A stretch of 64,000 bases of DNA from assembly GCA_910578075.1 (NCBI GenBank), contig CAJTPK010000018.1, positions 8,860 to 72,859 on the forward strand, given 5' to 3'. Each line of letters starts with the position of its first letter. The stretch's first letter is position 1. A program made the translations under genes and the position numbers. The notes beneath the pieces are model-generated. The model was not told the DNA's origin. It saw only the letters and a list, made by a program, of their open reading frames with translations, and did not search any database. Shown one piece after another: positions 41,907 to 50,496 of this stretch. The stretch is from an uncultured Muribaculaceae bacterium. GTDB lineage: Bacteria; Bacteroidota; Bacteroidia; Bacteroidales; Muribaculaceae.

Positions 41907-43223
41907 ATGCATGAGAAAAATCTAAAAGCAGCATACCACACATTGGGATGCAAACTGAATTTTTCAGAGACCTCCGCGATCGGCAGAGCTCTCGCTGAAC
42001 GAGGTATATCCCGTGCTGCCCGCGGCGATGTACCTGACATTATCGTAGTCAATACCTGCTCTGTAACCGAGACCGCAGATAAGAAAGGACGACAGCTAAT
42101 ACGAAGACTCGCGTCGCGTTTTCCTGATTCGACACTGGTGGTGACAGGATGCTACGCTCAACTGAAACCCGAGGAGATATCCGCCATCGAGGGTGTAGAC
42201 ATTGTGCTTGGATCAAATGAAAAACTCAAGGCTGCGGAATATATCGACCGTTGGCTTGAGTCGCACAACCGACAGATGGATGTTACACCATTCAGAGAGA
42301 TAATGGAATTTGTGCCTACATGCGAACGGGGCGACCGCACGAGATATTTCCTGAAAGTGCAGGATGGATGCGACTATTTCTGCACATACTGCACAATACC
42401 TTACGCGCGGGGAAGGTCCCGTTCCGGCACAATCTCACAGATGGTTGATCTGGCCAGAAGAGCCGCAGGCGAAGGTGCCAAGGAGATTGTCATCACCGGA
42501 GTCAACACCGGCGATTTCGGAAAAAACACCGGTGAGACGTTCTTCGATCTTATCAAAGCGCTTGACAAAGTGGAAGGTATCGAAAGATACCGTATCTCTT
42601 CAATAGAGCCTAATCTCCTCACTGAAGATATAATCAGCTGGGTGGCACATGAATCAAGAGCTTTCATGCCGCATTTCCACATCCCGCTGCAATCAGGCTC
42701 CGACGCCGTGTTGAAAAAGATGAACCGCCATTACGACACGGCTCTGTTCGCTTCACGAATAAATAAGATAAGGGATCTTATTCCGGATGCATTTATCGGA
42801 GTGGATGTCATAGCCGGTGCACGGGGTGAGACACCTGAAGAATGGGAGAAAAGTCTCGAATTCATAAAATCTCTGCCGGTGACGCGCCTTCATGTGTTCC
42901 CATATTCCGAACGTCCGGGCACTGCCGCACTCAGACTTGGTGACTCTGTGGAACAGGGAGAGAGGCACAGACGTGTAGGAATGCTCACTGACATTTCAGA
43001 TGAAAAACTTGACGCTTTCCTGAAATCACATCACGGCATGGAGGCGGAAGTGCTTTGGGAACATCCCGCAAGAGGGGGCGACATGATGCATGGTTTTTCA
43101 AAAAATTACCTACGCGTCACGGCTCCATTGCGCAAAGAGCTGATCAACACGCTCTCTAAAGTAAGAATCATTGGTGAGGATCCGGATGACAGAGATTCAC
43201 TCAGAGGTGAGATAATATGGTAA
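41907..43223 (+). CDS. mtaB: tRNA t6A37 methylthiotransferase MtaB
   Basis: 438-residue radical-SAM enzyme that adds a methylthio group to t6A37 of tRNAs. The N-terminal UPF0004 domain has Cys15 in HTLGCKLNFSE and further cysteines in NTCSVT and TGCYAQ. The radical SAM cluster is CDYFCTYC. HTLGCKLN is diagnostic of MtaB rather than MiaB. The ATG at 41907 sits five bases from a -7 box. Its last seven bases overlap the start of the glycosyltransferase gene. Confidence 0.94.
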   Translation: MHEKNLKAAYHTLGCKLNFSETSAIGRALAERGISRAARGDVPDIIVVNTCSVTETADKKGRQLIRRLASRFPDSTLVVTGCYAQLKPEEISAIEGVDIVLGSNEKLKAAEYIDRWLESHNRQMDVTPFREIMEFVPTCERGDRTRYFLKVQDGCDYFCTYCTIPYARGRSRSGTISQMVDLARRAAGEGAKEIVITGVNTGDFGKNTGETFFDLIKALDKVEGIERYRISSIEPNLLTEDIISWVAHESRAFMPHFHIPLQSGSDAVLKKMNRHYDTALFASRINKIRDLIPDAFIGVDVIAGARGETPEEWEKSLEFIKSLPVTRLHVFPYSERPGTAALRLGDSVEQGERHRRVGMLTDISDEKLDAFLKSHHGMEAEVLWEHPARGGDMMHGFSKNYLRVTAPLRKELINTLSKVRIIGEDPDDRDSLRGEIIW

Positions 43224-44221
43224 AGAAATTAGGTGTCATAATACTCAACTGGAACGGCAGGAAGCTTCTTGAGAAATTTCTTCCCGCAGCCTCCGAACAT
43301 ACAATCTCCGCGGAATGCGATCTGATTGTGGCTGACAACGGCTCTGACGATAGTTCCGTTCAATGGCTCAGAACCTCGCATCCGGAGGTGAAGGTTATAG
43401 AGCTTGACAAAAACTACGGATTCTCGGAAGGATACAACCGCGCCATACGTGAGACTGATTATGAATATGTAGTGCTTTTGAATTCAGACGTTGAGGTTAC
43501 CAAAGGATGGTGGCAGCCAATGCTCGAATTCATGGAGAGGCATCATGATGTCGGGGCTGTCCAGCCCAAGATTCTTGCATACAATGACAAATCAATGTTT
43601 GAGTATGCCGGGGCGGCAGGCGGATATCTTGACAATCTCGGATATCCATATTGCCGCGGACGTCTGTTCGACAGTATTGAGAAAGATAACGGTCAATACG
43701 ATGGTCCCGAAGTGGATGTATGTTGGGCATCAGGCGCCTGCCTGATGACAAGACGTTCGCTTTACCTTGAGCTCGGTGGTTTGGATAATAAATTCTTCGC
43801 CCACATGGAGGAAATAGACCTCTGTTGCCGCATCCTGAATGCCGGCTACAGGGTATGCGCCATAAGTGCTTCAAAGGTCTATCATGTGGGTGGAGCGTCA
43901 TTATCGCAAGGAAACCCGAAGAAGACATATCTGAATTTCAGAAATAATCTCCTCCTCCTTCATAAGAATCTTCCACAACGCAAAGGGAAACGTGTGCTCT
44001 TTATAAGGAGGCTTGCCGACACTTTGGCATTCGCGATGTTTCTTGTCAAAGGCGATATTCCGAATGCCCGGGCCATAATACGCGCACATAATGATTTCCG
44101 CAAGATGCGAAAGGAATACACCACATTTCCCGACACCGATACACTTTCAAGGCAACCCGGTGCAAACAAAAGTGCCATATTCGCCCGTTATATAAAAAGA
44201 AAGAAATCTCTTCTCCCCTGA
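43217..44221 (+). CDS. Family 2 glycosyltransferase
   Basis: 334-residue GT-A fold glycosyltransferase. The N-terminal VIILNWNGRKLLEKFLP, the nucleotide-binding VADNGSDDSS, the DxD-like LLNSDVEV and the acceptor-region ASGACLMTRRSLYLELGGLD with HMEEIDLC are typical of rhamnosyl-type GT2 enzymes. No membrane anchor is evident, so it acts at the inner face of the membrane. Starts inside the end of mtaB (seven-base overlap). Acceptor unknown; surface polysaccharide or lipid glycan is a guess. Confidence 0.9.
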   Translation: MVKKLGVIILNWNGRKLLEKFLPAASEHTISAECDLIVADNGSDDSSVQWLRTSHPEVKVIELDKNYGFSEGYNRAIRETDYEYVVLLNSDVEVTKGWWQPMLEFMERHHDVGAVQPKILAYNDKSMFEYAGAAGGYLDNLGYPYCRGRLFDSIEKDNGQYDGPEVDVCWASGACLMTRRSLYLELGGLDNKFFAHMEEIDLCCRILNAGYRVCAISASKVYHVGGASLSQGNPKKTYLNFRNNLLLLHKNLPQRKGKRVLFIRRLADTLAFAMFLVKGDIPNARAIIRAHNDFRKMRKEYTTFPDTDTLSRQPGANKSAIFARYIKRKKSLLP

Positions 44222-44257
44222 AATATATTATATAACCTCTAATTCCACATTAATAGA

Positions 44258-45040
44258 ATGCGTCCACTTATATTAGTCAGCAATGATGACAGCTATAGCG
44301 CCAAAGGCGTAAGATGTCTCATAGATCGCCTTGTGAAATTTGGTGATGTCGTGGCTGTTTGCCCCGATGCACCACGCTCCGGTCAATCGATGGCCATTAC
44401 CGTAAACGATGCATTGAAGCTCACAGAACTCCCGGACTATAACGGTGCAAAGATGTATAAAGTGAGCGGAACGCCCGTTGACTGTGTGAAACTCGCGATG
44501 CACAACATCCTTCCACGCAAGGCAGACCTTGTGGTGGCGGGAATCAACCATGGCTCGAACTCAGCTGTCAATGTGCTGTATTCCGGAACTATGGGAGCCG
44601 CAATGGAAGGCTGCGCCTTTGGCATTCCTTCAATTGGCTTCTCATTAACCGACCATTCCGCAGAGGCTGACTTCACACCATGCTACAAGGCTATTGATCT
44701 GATTGTGGCGGAAGTTCTTGAAAACGGACTTCCTGAAGATATATGTCTAAACGTCAACATTCCCAATATAGACCACACTCCGGAAGAGATGCGTCTCGCA
44801 GTTGCATGCCGCGGAAAATGGAATGATGAATATAAGGAATATACCGACCCGCATGGTCATAAGTTCTATTGGCTCACCGGTGAATACATAAATGAGGAGC
44901 CGGAGAATGAGATGACAGATGAATGGTGTCTGTCACACGGCATAATTTCAGTTGTGCCGGTAAGCATAGAGCGCACGGCACCCATTTCCCCATCTATGGA
45001 ATGGATGCTATCACTCTCAGAAAAATATATGAGAAAATAA
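44258..45040 (+). CDS. surE: 5'/3'-nucleotidase SurE
   Basis: 260-residue SurE, a divalent-metal nucleoside monophosphate phosphatase. The N-terminal ILVSNDDSYSAKG (metal ligands Asp-Asp), APDAPRSGQS-like CPDAPRSGQSMAIT, and VVAGINHGSNSAVNVLYSGTMGAAMEG are all conserved. It lies 36 bases after the glycosyltransferase gene and probably belongs to the mtaB unit. Confidence 0.95.
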   Translation: MRPLILVSNDDSYSAKGVRCLIDRLVKFGDVVAVCPDAPRSGQSMAITVNDALKLTELPDYNGAKMYKVSGTPVDCVKLAMHNILPRKADLVVAGINHGSNSAVNVLYSGTMGAAMEGCAFGIPSIGFSLTDHSAEADFTPCYKAIDLIVAEVLENGLPEDICLNVNIPNIDHTPEEMRLAVACRGKWNDEYKEYTDPHGHKFYWLTGEYINEEPENEMTDEWCLSHGIISVVPVSIERTAPISPSMEWMLSLSEKYMRK

Positions 45041-45108
45041 AAAATTTAAAAAAATTAACATAAAATAATTGCAAAGTTTAAATTTTGGGTAATTATTTTG
45101 CCCATATA

Positions 45109-45323
45109 TTTGTAATTTCGTAAATTAATTTGTAATTTTGCAATCCAATAGTTTGATTAAGAAATGACAGCAAATCGCATATATCGTTTCATTGACAATT
45201 TATTGTTGCATTAGTAAAGTTATGGATTAATAGTTAAATTAGAATTAGGACCTACATTTGACTTCGAAGGATTTCGAGGTCTTATGGAAAAAACGGGAGT
45301 GTAGTGATACACCCCCGTTTTTT
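45109..45323 (+). ncRNA. Small-RNA-like module 3 with strong promoter and terminator
   Basis: TTTG (45109-45112), a 20-base spacer and TAATTTTG (45133-45140) make a full promoter. The predicted RNA runs from about 45145 to 45323. It includes ATAGTTAAATTAGAATTAGG, similar to the head of module 1, the string CCTACATTTGA also seen after module 1, an eight-pair stem GACTTCGA/TCGAGGTC, and a terminator with a 16-base stem (one mismatch), GTGA loop and six T (45288-45323). No open frame of note. A free RNA of about 180 bases is plausible. CCTACATTTGA itself contains a second possible -7 box (45253-45260), which would give a shorter RNA. Confidence 0.55.
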
Positions 45324-45337
45324 ATTCCCATCATTTT

Positions 45338-45357
45338 AGAGTCCGTCCCATAAAAAA
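45338..45357 (+). repeat. 43-bp hairpin repeat, half copy C
   Basis: AGAGTCCGTCCCATAAAAAA matches one half of copies A and B; the partner arm is absent. It ends five bases before the murF -7 box. Confidence 0.6.
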
Positions 45358-45361
45358 ATAT

Positions 45362-45369
45362 TACTTTTG
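45362..45369 (+). promoter_or_regulatory. -7 box four bases before murF-alr
   Basis: TACTTTTG, then CAAC, then ATG; predicted leaderless transcript. Confidence 0.5.
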
Positions 45370-45373
45370 CAAC

Positions 45374-47845
45374 ATGAAACTATCTATAAACGAAATTGCC
45401 GCTCGGCTCGGATGCGCTTCCCTGCCCAACGACTCCGACATCAATTTCCTTCTCATAGATTCCCGCTCTCTTGCAGATCCTGAAGGAACTCTTTTTTTCG
45501 CAATCCCCACCCGTGGGAATGACGGACATAAATATATAGCTGACCTCTATAAAAAAGGTGTCAGGAATTTTGTGGTGAATTCAATACCTGCCGAGTTGTC
45601 GGATAAAACCGATATAAATTGGCTTGTAGTGGACAATACTGTGGTGGCCCTACAGAAAATAGCCACACGTCCTGATAATTTCCAGGGACACATCGCTGCC
45701 ATCACAGGATCCCGCGGCAAGACCACGTTGAAGGAATGGATCTACCAGTTGATGGAACCTCTGTCAGACATTTCACGGAGTCCGCGTAGCTACAACTCCC
45801 AGATAGGAGTCCCACTGTCTATGTGGGAAATTGATGACAACACTTCCTTGGGAATAATCGAAGCTGGAATATCACAAAAGGGCGAGATGAGACAGCTGGC
45901 AAACTGCATATTGCCGGATACAGTGATTATCACCAATATCGGAGAGGCACATTCAGAGGGTTTCTCATCTATGGAAGAGAAAGCTGCGGAAAAGGCATTG
46001 CTCACCTCTACTCCCCGCACAAAATGTATCATCTATTGCTCCGATTATAAGGAAATAGCGGAAGCCGTAAGCAATTTCAAGGACAGCAAGACCCTTTTCG
46101 GATGGTCGTTGCAGAATACCGAGGCTCCCTTATATATACAGATATCTCCTGCAGCAAAAGGGGAAGTCTCCTTAACCTATACATATGAGGGAGAATCACA
46201 TTCCTTTACTGCACCACTCGAAGACTCAATAGATATAGAAAACGCAGCCAACGCATTGGCGTTCATGCTGACTCGTGGTATAGACCACAATGTGATAGCG
46301 GAAAGATTCAGACATCTCCACAAAATCGGGACAAGACTTAATGTTACCGAGGGTGTAAACGGCTGTTCTGTAATACTGGATTCATATACATCTGACTTCT
46401 CCTCACTGCGCCCGGCTCTCGATTTTATGAGACGCAGACGTATTCCGCAGCAATCATCAACTTTGATATTAAGCGATCTGCATCACGAATCGGCTTCCTC
46501 AACGGAGCTTTATTCAGATATCGCGGATATGATAAGATCCGCCGGAATCGACAGATTCATAGGAGTAGGAAAAACATTGGAGCGATATAGCTCTCTATTC
46601 CCTGTAAATTCCTCATTCTACACGGATACAGCGTCATTGCTGAAGAGCGTATCCACATCAGATTTCTCCGACGAGATCATATTGCTCAAGGGATCGCCCG
46701 AATATAACTTCAAGGATGTGGCGGAAATGCTTGAGACCCGCAAGCATGAGACAGTTCTGGAGGTCAACCTTGATTCCATAGTGGCAAATTACAATTATTT
46801 CCGCTCCAAGTTGCCGTCATCATGCGGAATAGTATGTATGGTGAAGGCTTCAGGATATGGGGCAGGAAGCTATGAGATAGCCAAAACTCTTCAGGATTGC
46901 GGGGCGGCATACCTTGCCGTGGCTGTGCTTGATGAAGGGATTGAGCTCAGACGACGAGGCATTACCATGCCTGTAATGGTGATGAACCCCAAAGTGGTGA
47001 ATTATAAATCAATGTTTGCAAACCGGCTCGAACCGGAGATATACTCTTTCCGCATGCTCCGGGATGTGATTGCAGAGGCTGAAAAAAACGGAATCTCCGA
47101 TTATCCTATCCATATAAAGCTCGACACCGGTATGCACCGCATGGGATTTGTGGAGGAGGAGTTGCCGGCATTGATGGATATACTGAAGAATACAACGGCT
47201 GTAAGAATAAAATCCACATTCTCTCACCTCGCGACATCAGATTGTCCGGACATGGATGATTATACCGAACTGCAACTCGACAGATTCGAACGTTTCACAA
47301 CTTACATGCTCAGTGAATATAAGCATCCGTTCTTGCGCCATGTGCTGAATTCGGCAGGAATACTCCGTTATCCAGAACATCACTATGATCTGGCACGACT
47401 GGGAATTGGTCTATACGGAGCCAATACGCTCCCCCCCGAGATGGAGCGACCATTAGCTGTGGTATCTACCCTGCGCACGGTCATAATTGCCATAAGAGAG
47501 TATCAACCTGGAGAGACTGTCGGCTACGCTCGCCGCGGAGTAATCGAACGACCGTCAAAGATCGCTACAATTCCTATCGGCTACGCTGATGGCATGAACA
47601 GGCATTTTGGCAGAGGCAATATATCAGTGCTCGTAAATGGCAAGGAGGCACCTACCATAGGAAACATCTGTATGGATGCCTGCATGATCGATGTCACAGG
47701 AATAGACTGCGAAGTGGGCGATTCCGTAGAGATTTTCGGTCAGAATATGCCTGTGCAACGCCTTGCAGACGTGCTTGACACAATCTCTTACGAAGTTCTC
47801 ACGTCCGTCTCACCACGTGTGAAACGTGTATATTTCCGCGAATAA
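45374..47845 (+). CDS. Bifunctional MurF / alanine racemase
   Basis: 823-residue fusion. Residues 1 to about 450 are UDP-MurNAc-tripeptide:D-Ala-D-Ala ligase, with the ATP loop TGSRGKTTLKEW and RSYNSQIGVPLS. From about 458 on lies the PLP-dependent alanine racemase with the lysine in MVKASGYGAGSYE (near residue 491), KLDTGMHRMGF and GNICMDACMIDVT. The fusion couples D-alanine supply to its use in peptidoglycan precursor synthesis and is characteristic of Bacteroidetes. The open frame is intact, and the ATG at 45374 is four bases past a -7 box. Confidence 0.96.
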   Translation: MKLSINEIAARLGCASLPNDSDINFLLIDSRSLADPEGTLFFAIPTRGNDGHKYIADLYKKGVRNFVVNSIPAELSDKTDINWLVVDNTVVALQKIATRPDNFQGHIAAITGSRGKTTLKEWIYQLMEPLSDISRSPRSYNSQIGVPLSMWEIDDNTSLGIIEAGISQKGEMRQLANCILPDTVIITNIGEAHSEGFSSMEEKAAEKALLTSTPRTKCIIYCSDYKEIAEAVSNFKDSKTLFGWSLQNTEAPLYIQISPAAKGEVSLTYTYEGESHSFTAPLEDSIDIENAANALAFMLTRGIDHNVIAERFRHLHKIGTRLNVTEGVNGCSVILDSYTSDFSSLRPALDFMRRRRIPQQSSTLILSDLHHESASSTELYSDIADMIRSAGIDRFIGVGKTLERYSSLFPVNSSFYTDTASLLKSVSTSDFSDEIILLKGSPEYNFKDVAEMLETRKHETVLEVNLDSIVANYNYFRSKLPSSCGIVCMVKASGYGAGSYEIAKTLQDCGAAYLAVAVLDEGIELRRRGITMPVMVMNPKVVNYKSMFANRLEPEIYSFRMLRDVIAEAEKNGISDYPIHIKLDTGMHRMGFVEEELPALMDILKNTTAVRIKSTFSHLATSDCPDMDDYTELQLDRFERFTTYMLSEYKHPFLRHVLNSAGILRYPEHHYDLARLGIGLYGANTLPPEMERPLAVVSTLRTVIIAIREYQPGETVGYARRGVIERPSKIATIPIGYADGMNRHFGRGNISVLVNGKEAPTIGNICMDACMIDVTGIDCEVGDSVEIFGQNMPVQRLADVLDTISYEVLTSVSPRVKRVYFRE

Positions 47846-47865
47846 AGACAATATTTAAATGAGCA

Positions 47866-48072
47866 TCATTCAGGAAGAGCCTCGCGTAGTTCGGCAAGAC
47901 AACGCTCCACCTCCTCATTGGTCTTGAAAAGACGCTCCTTACAATATTTAAGCAACTGGAGGGCGCGTGTGGTATAGTTTGACAACTGATCTATATCACA
48001 TGCGTCGGATTCCATTTTACGCACTATATCCTCAAGCTCCGCCACAGCGGCGCGATATGACAACTCTGACAT
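47866..48072 (-). CDS. xseB: Exodeoxyribonuclease VII small subunit
   Basis: 68-residue XseB, the helical small subunit of exonuclease VII, which degrades single-stranded DNA with XseA. The conserved ELEDIVRKMESD and SNYTRALQLLKYCKERL-type helices are present. It starts five bases after the xseA stop on the same strand. The murF-alr gene ends 20 bases away on the other strand with no obvious terminator between. Confidence 0.92.
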   Translation of the reverse strand: MSELSYRAAVAELEDIVRKMESDACDIDQLSNYTTRALQLLKYCKERLFKTNEEVERCLAELREALPE

Positions 48073-48077
48073 TTCCT

Positions 48078-49412
48078 TTATATTTTTTCGTTTTCGGATT
48101 GTAATCGTGATTCTTTCACAGTTGAGGAGATGATTCCGTCAAGAAGCACAGTCTCCATGGTGTCCCCGGGGTGAAGCTCGCTGACACTTCTTACTGCCTT
48201 TCCATTTACCCTTGTTATGCTGTAACCTCGCTTGATGGTGTTATCCGGGCTAAGAACCCTGAGCATATTCTCAAGATTTTTCAGACGCAACATCGGTTTG
48301 TCTGTCAATCCGGTACAAGCTTTCTCAAAACGATACCGAAGCATCCTGACCTTCTCCTGTTCGGATGCCGCACGCCTTGTCAAGGCACGTTCAACAGCAT
48401 GTCCCATTTCTGTAAGATGCTTTTCCGAACGCATTATGCGGGTCTGCACACGAGCTGGAAGAGCAGTCTCCATAGTCGCGATACGATACTTCTCCCCTTT
48501 CAATGCGTCTCCGCTGTAACGGGCGATCTTCTTTACCCGTTCAACTGCGGCTGTCCATGCCACGCGTAATGAATCTACAAGCATCGCAGCCACTGCAGTA
48601 GGTGTCTTACAACGCATACAAGCGATCTCATCAAGAACAGTGCGGTCGCGCTCATGCCCGATTCCGACAGCCACAGGCAAAGGGAAAGTCGCTACAGCCT
48701 TTGCCAACTCATATTCGTCAAATCCGTTAAGATCGGTGGTTGATCCCCCGCCACGGATAATCACCACACAATCCCATAGATCTATGGTGCTCTCCACGAG
48801 TTCAAGAGCATCCCTTACACTTGCCGATGTCCTCTCTCCCTGCATTACAGCGGGGAAAAGATGAGTATAGAATTTAAAGCCATCGGGATTATTCTCTATC
48901 TGGTTCATGAAATCACCATAACCGGCTGCTCCCGGAGCCGACACAATGGCGATTCTCTGTGGAACCGGAGGAAAACGCAACTGCTTGTTACTCCCGAGGA
49001 CACCTTCACGTGCAAGGCGTTCGAGAATCTCCCGGCGCAGGCGTTCCAGATCTCCTACTGTATATGAAGGATCTATGTCACTTATGGTGAAACTGAGGCC
49101 ATACAGATTATGATGGTTGGCGGATCCCTTCACCATAACTTTCATACCGGTGGAAATATCCTTACCTGTGGCATCAACAAATTTACGGCGCAAGGCTGAA
49201 AGAGTGCCACTCCATATCATGGCGCGCATTTTTGCACATGTGGCGCCAAGCACATCCTTCTCTATCAGCTCCATGTAGCAATGTCCGCCAGCTATGCGGA
49301 CATCACTCAGCTCTGCTGTCACCCACACTCCGTGTAACTGCGGATTCATGCGGATGGTATTACCCAGCATCTGCTGATACTGCTGGAGGGTGACAGACTT
49401 ATTCAGCTCCAT
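48078..49412 (-). CDS. xseA: Exodeoxyribonuclease VII large subunit
   Basis: 444-residue XseA. The N-terminal OB-fold (HGVWVTAELSDVRIAGGHCYMEL), the catalytic domain with VIIRGGGSTTDLNGFDEYELAKAVA and GIGHERDRTVLDEIA, a long coiled-coil region, and the C-terminal GYSITRVNGK are present. Together with XseB it makes a nuclease acting from both ends of single-stranded DNA. Its start overlaps the DUF4831 gene by 14 bases. Confidence 0.95.
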   Translation of the reverse strand: MELNKSVTLQQYQQMLGNTIRMNPQLHGVWVTAELSDVRIAGGHCYMELIEKDVLGATCAKMRAMIWSGTLSALRRKFVDATGKDISTGMKVMVKGSANHHNLYGLSFTISDIDPSYTVGDLERLRREILERLAREGVLGSNKQLRFPPVPQRIAIVSAPGAAGYGDFMNQIENNPDGFKFYTHLFPAVMQGERTSASVRDALELVESTIDLWDCVVIIRGGGSTTDLNGFDEYELAKAVATFPLPVAVGIGHERDRTVLDEIACMRCKTPTAVAAMLVDSLRVAWTAAVERVKKIARYSGDALKGEKYRIATMETALPARVQTRIMRSEKHLTEMGHAVERALTRRAASEQEKVRMLRYRFEKACTGLTDKPMLRLKNLENMLRVLSPDNTIKRGYSITRVNGKAVRSVSELHPGDTMETVLLDGIISSTVKESRLQSENEKI

Positions 49413-50493
49413 CCTCTCCTATCTCTGACAATGCTCCGGTGACGGGATTAAACGTAGCATACGAGCGGTTTTTCTTAGCGCTGAAAAGAGCCGGGGCAAG
49501 ACCGAATCTCACTCCGAACTGCGAAAACTCCATCTCCTGCTCATACAATGTTTTTCCGAGAGTAGACAATGTAACGATCGCAGCTCCGGGCACATTATAT
49601 ATCACGGCATCCTTCGGGAGTTTCTTCTCCTCCCCCTTGGCATCGACAGGGAGTTCTCCTCTGTTTGTTACCTTCACTGTGATATAGACAGGATCTCCTG
49701 AATAATCATCAGCTCCTACAAATCCTGCAAAGTCGCTCATGCGGAACAACACCTCTCGGCCGTCAGCCGAGGGTGTGTATGTGTATCTATGTGTGATTGT
49801 CTCTGTCTCTGTAATTCCCGCGAAAGCTGCTGTCAATGCCGCCTCCTGATGCGTAAGGGAATTGAGCATCAGTTCAAGCTGCTTGCCATCCTGGGGCATT
49901 GTCTCGGCTGTTCCTCTTGTAAGGGCAATCTTCGCTTCGCGGATCTCCATAAGATTCTCCGCAAGCATCTGAGCTTGTTTCGCAGAACTTTGAGATGCGA
50001 TGAAGTCTTCATTCACATATTGCAGATACTCGTTGATCTTTATTTTCTCAACGCTTTCAGCCGCGGATTCATCCTGACCACCGTAGAGAGGCGATGAAGG
50101 AGCTTGTGTTTCTTTATTTATGGAGAGAAGCATGCCGTTTTCATCAACACATATGTACGTAACCGCTCCACTCTTAAGCTGCATGAGATAGCGGTTCTCG
50201 GAATCTGGAACGCCATAAGGCGACACTCTGACACCCGTGATAGTCCATGATTCAGTATCCTCTTTTATAACTTTGTCCGTACCCATGAATTTCTTGGCAT
50301 ACTGAAAATATGGACCGGCCTTCTTGACAGTACGTCTGGCGGTAACCTCAATCTCAAGGGAAGTAACCGGAAGCGTATAGACAAGTCCATACTCATTATG
50401 CTTGTCGGCGGTAAGCAGTTTGGTCTGCTGCGCGCCTGCATTGAAGGCAAGCATGCCTATACATGCCATTGCCATTATCCTGACAAATCTCAT
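49399..50493 (-). CDS. DUF4831 family secreted protein
   Basis: 364-residue protein with a signal peptide (residues 1-21, cleavage after NAGA) and no further membrane segment, matching the Bacteroidetes DUF4831 family. The function is unknown; the body is beta-rich with a central helical segment (about 160-210). It lies three bases after nnrDE and overlaps xseA, so all four genes form one minus-strand unit. Confidence 0.8.
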   Translation of the reverse strand: MRFVRIMAMACIGMLAFNAGAQQTKLLTADKHNEYGLVYTLPVTSLEIEVTARRTVKKAGPYFQYAKKFMGTDKVIKEDTESWTITGVRVSPYGVPDSENRYLMQLKSGAVTYICVDENGMLLSINKETQAPSSPLYGGQDESAAESVEKIKINEYLQYVNEDFIASQSSAKQAQMLAENLMEIREAKIALTRGTAETMPQDGKQLELMLNSLTHQEAALTAAFAGITETETITHRYTYTPSADGREVLFRMSDFAGFVGADDYSGDPVYITVKVTNRGELPVDAKGEEKKLPKDAVIYNVPGAAIVTLSTLGKTLYEQEMEFSQFGVRFGLAPALFSAKKNRSYATFNPVTGALSEIGEDGAE

Positions 50494-50496
50494 ATC

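Larger units (their letters stand above)
45041..45373 (+). other. Intergenic region surE-murF
   Basis: 333 AT-rich bases without a protein gene. It contains a full-consensus promoter (45109-45140), the third RNA-like module ending in a strong terminator (45288-45323), the half copy of the 43-bp repeat (45338-45357), and the murF -7 box (45362-45369). Confidence 0.65.
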
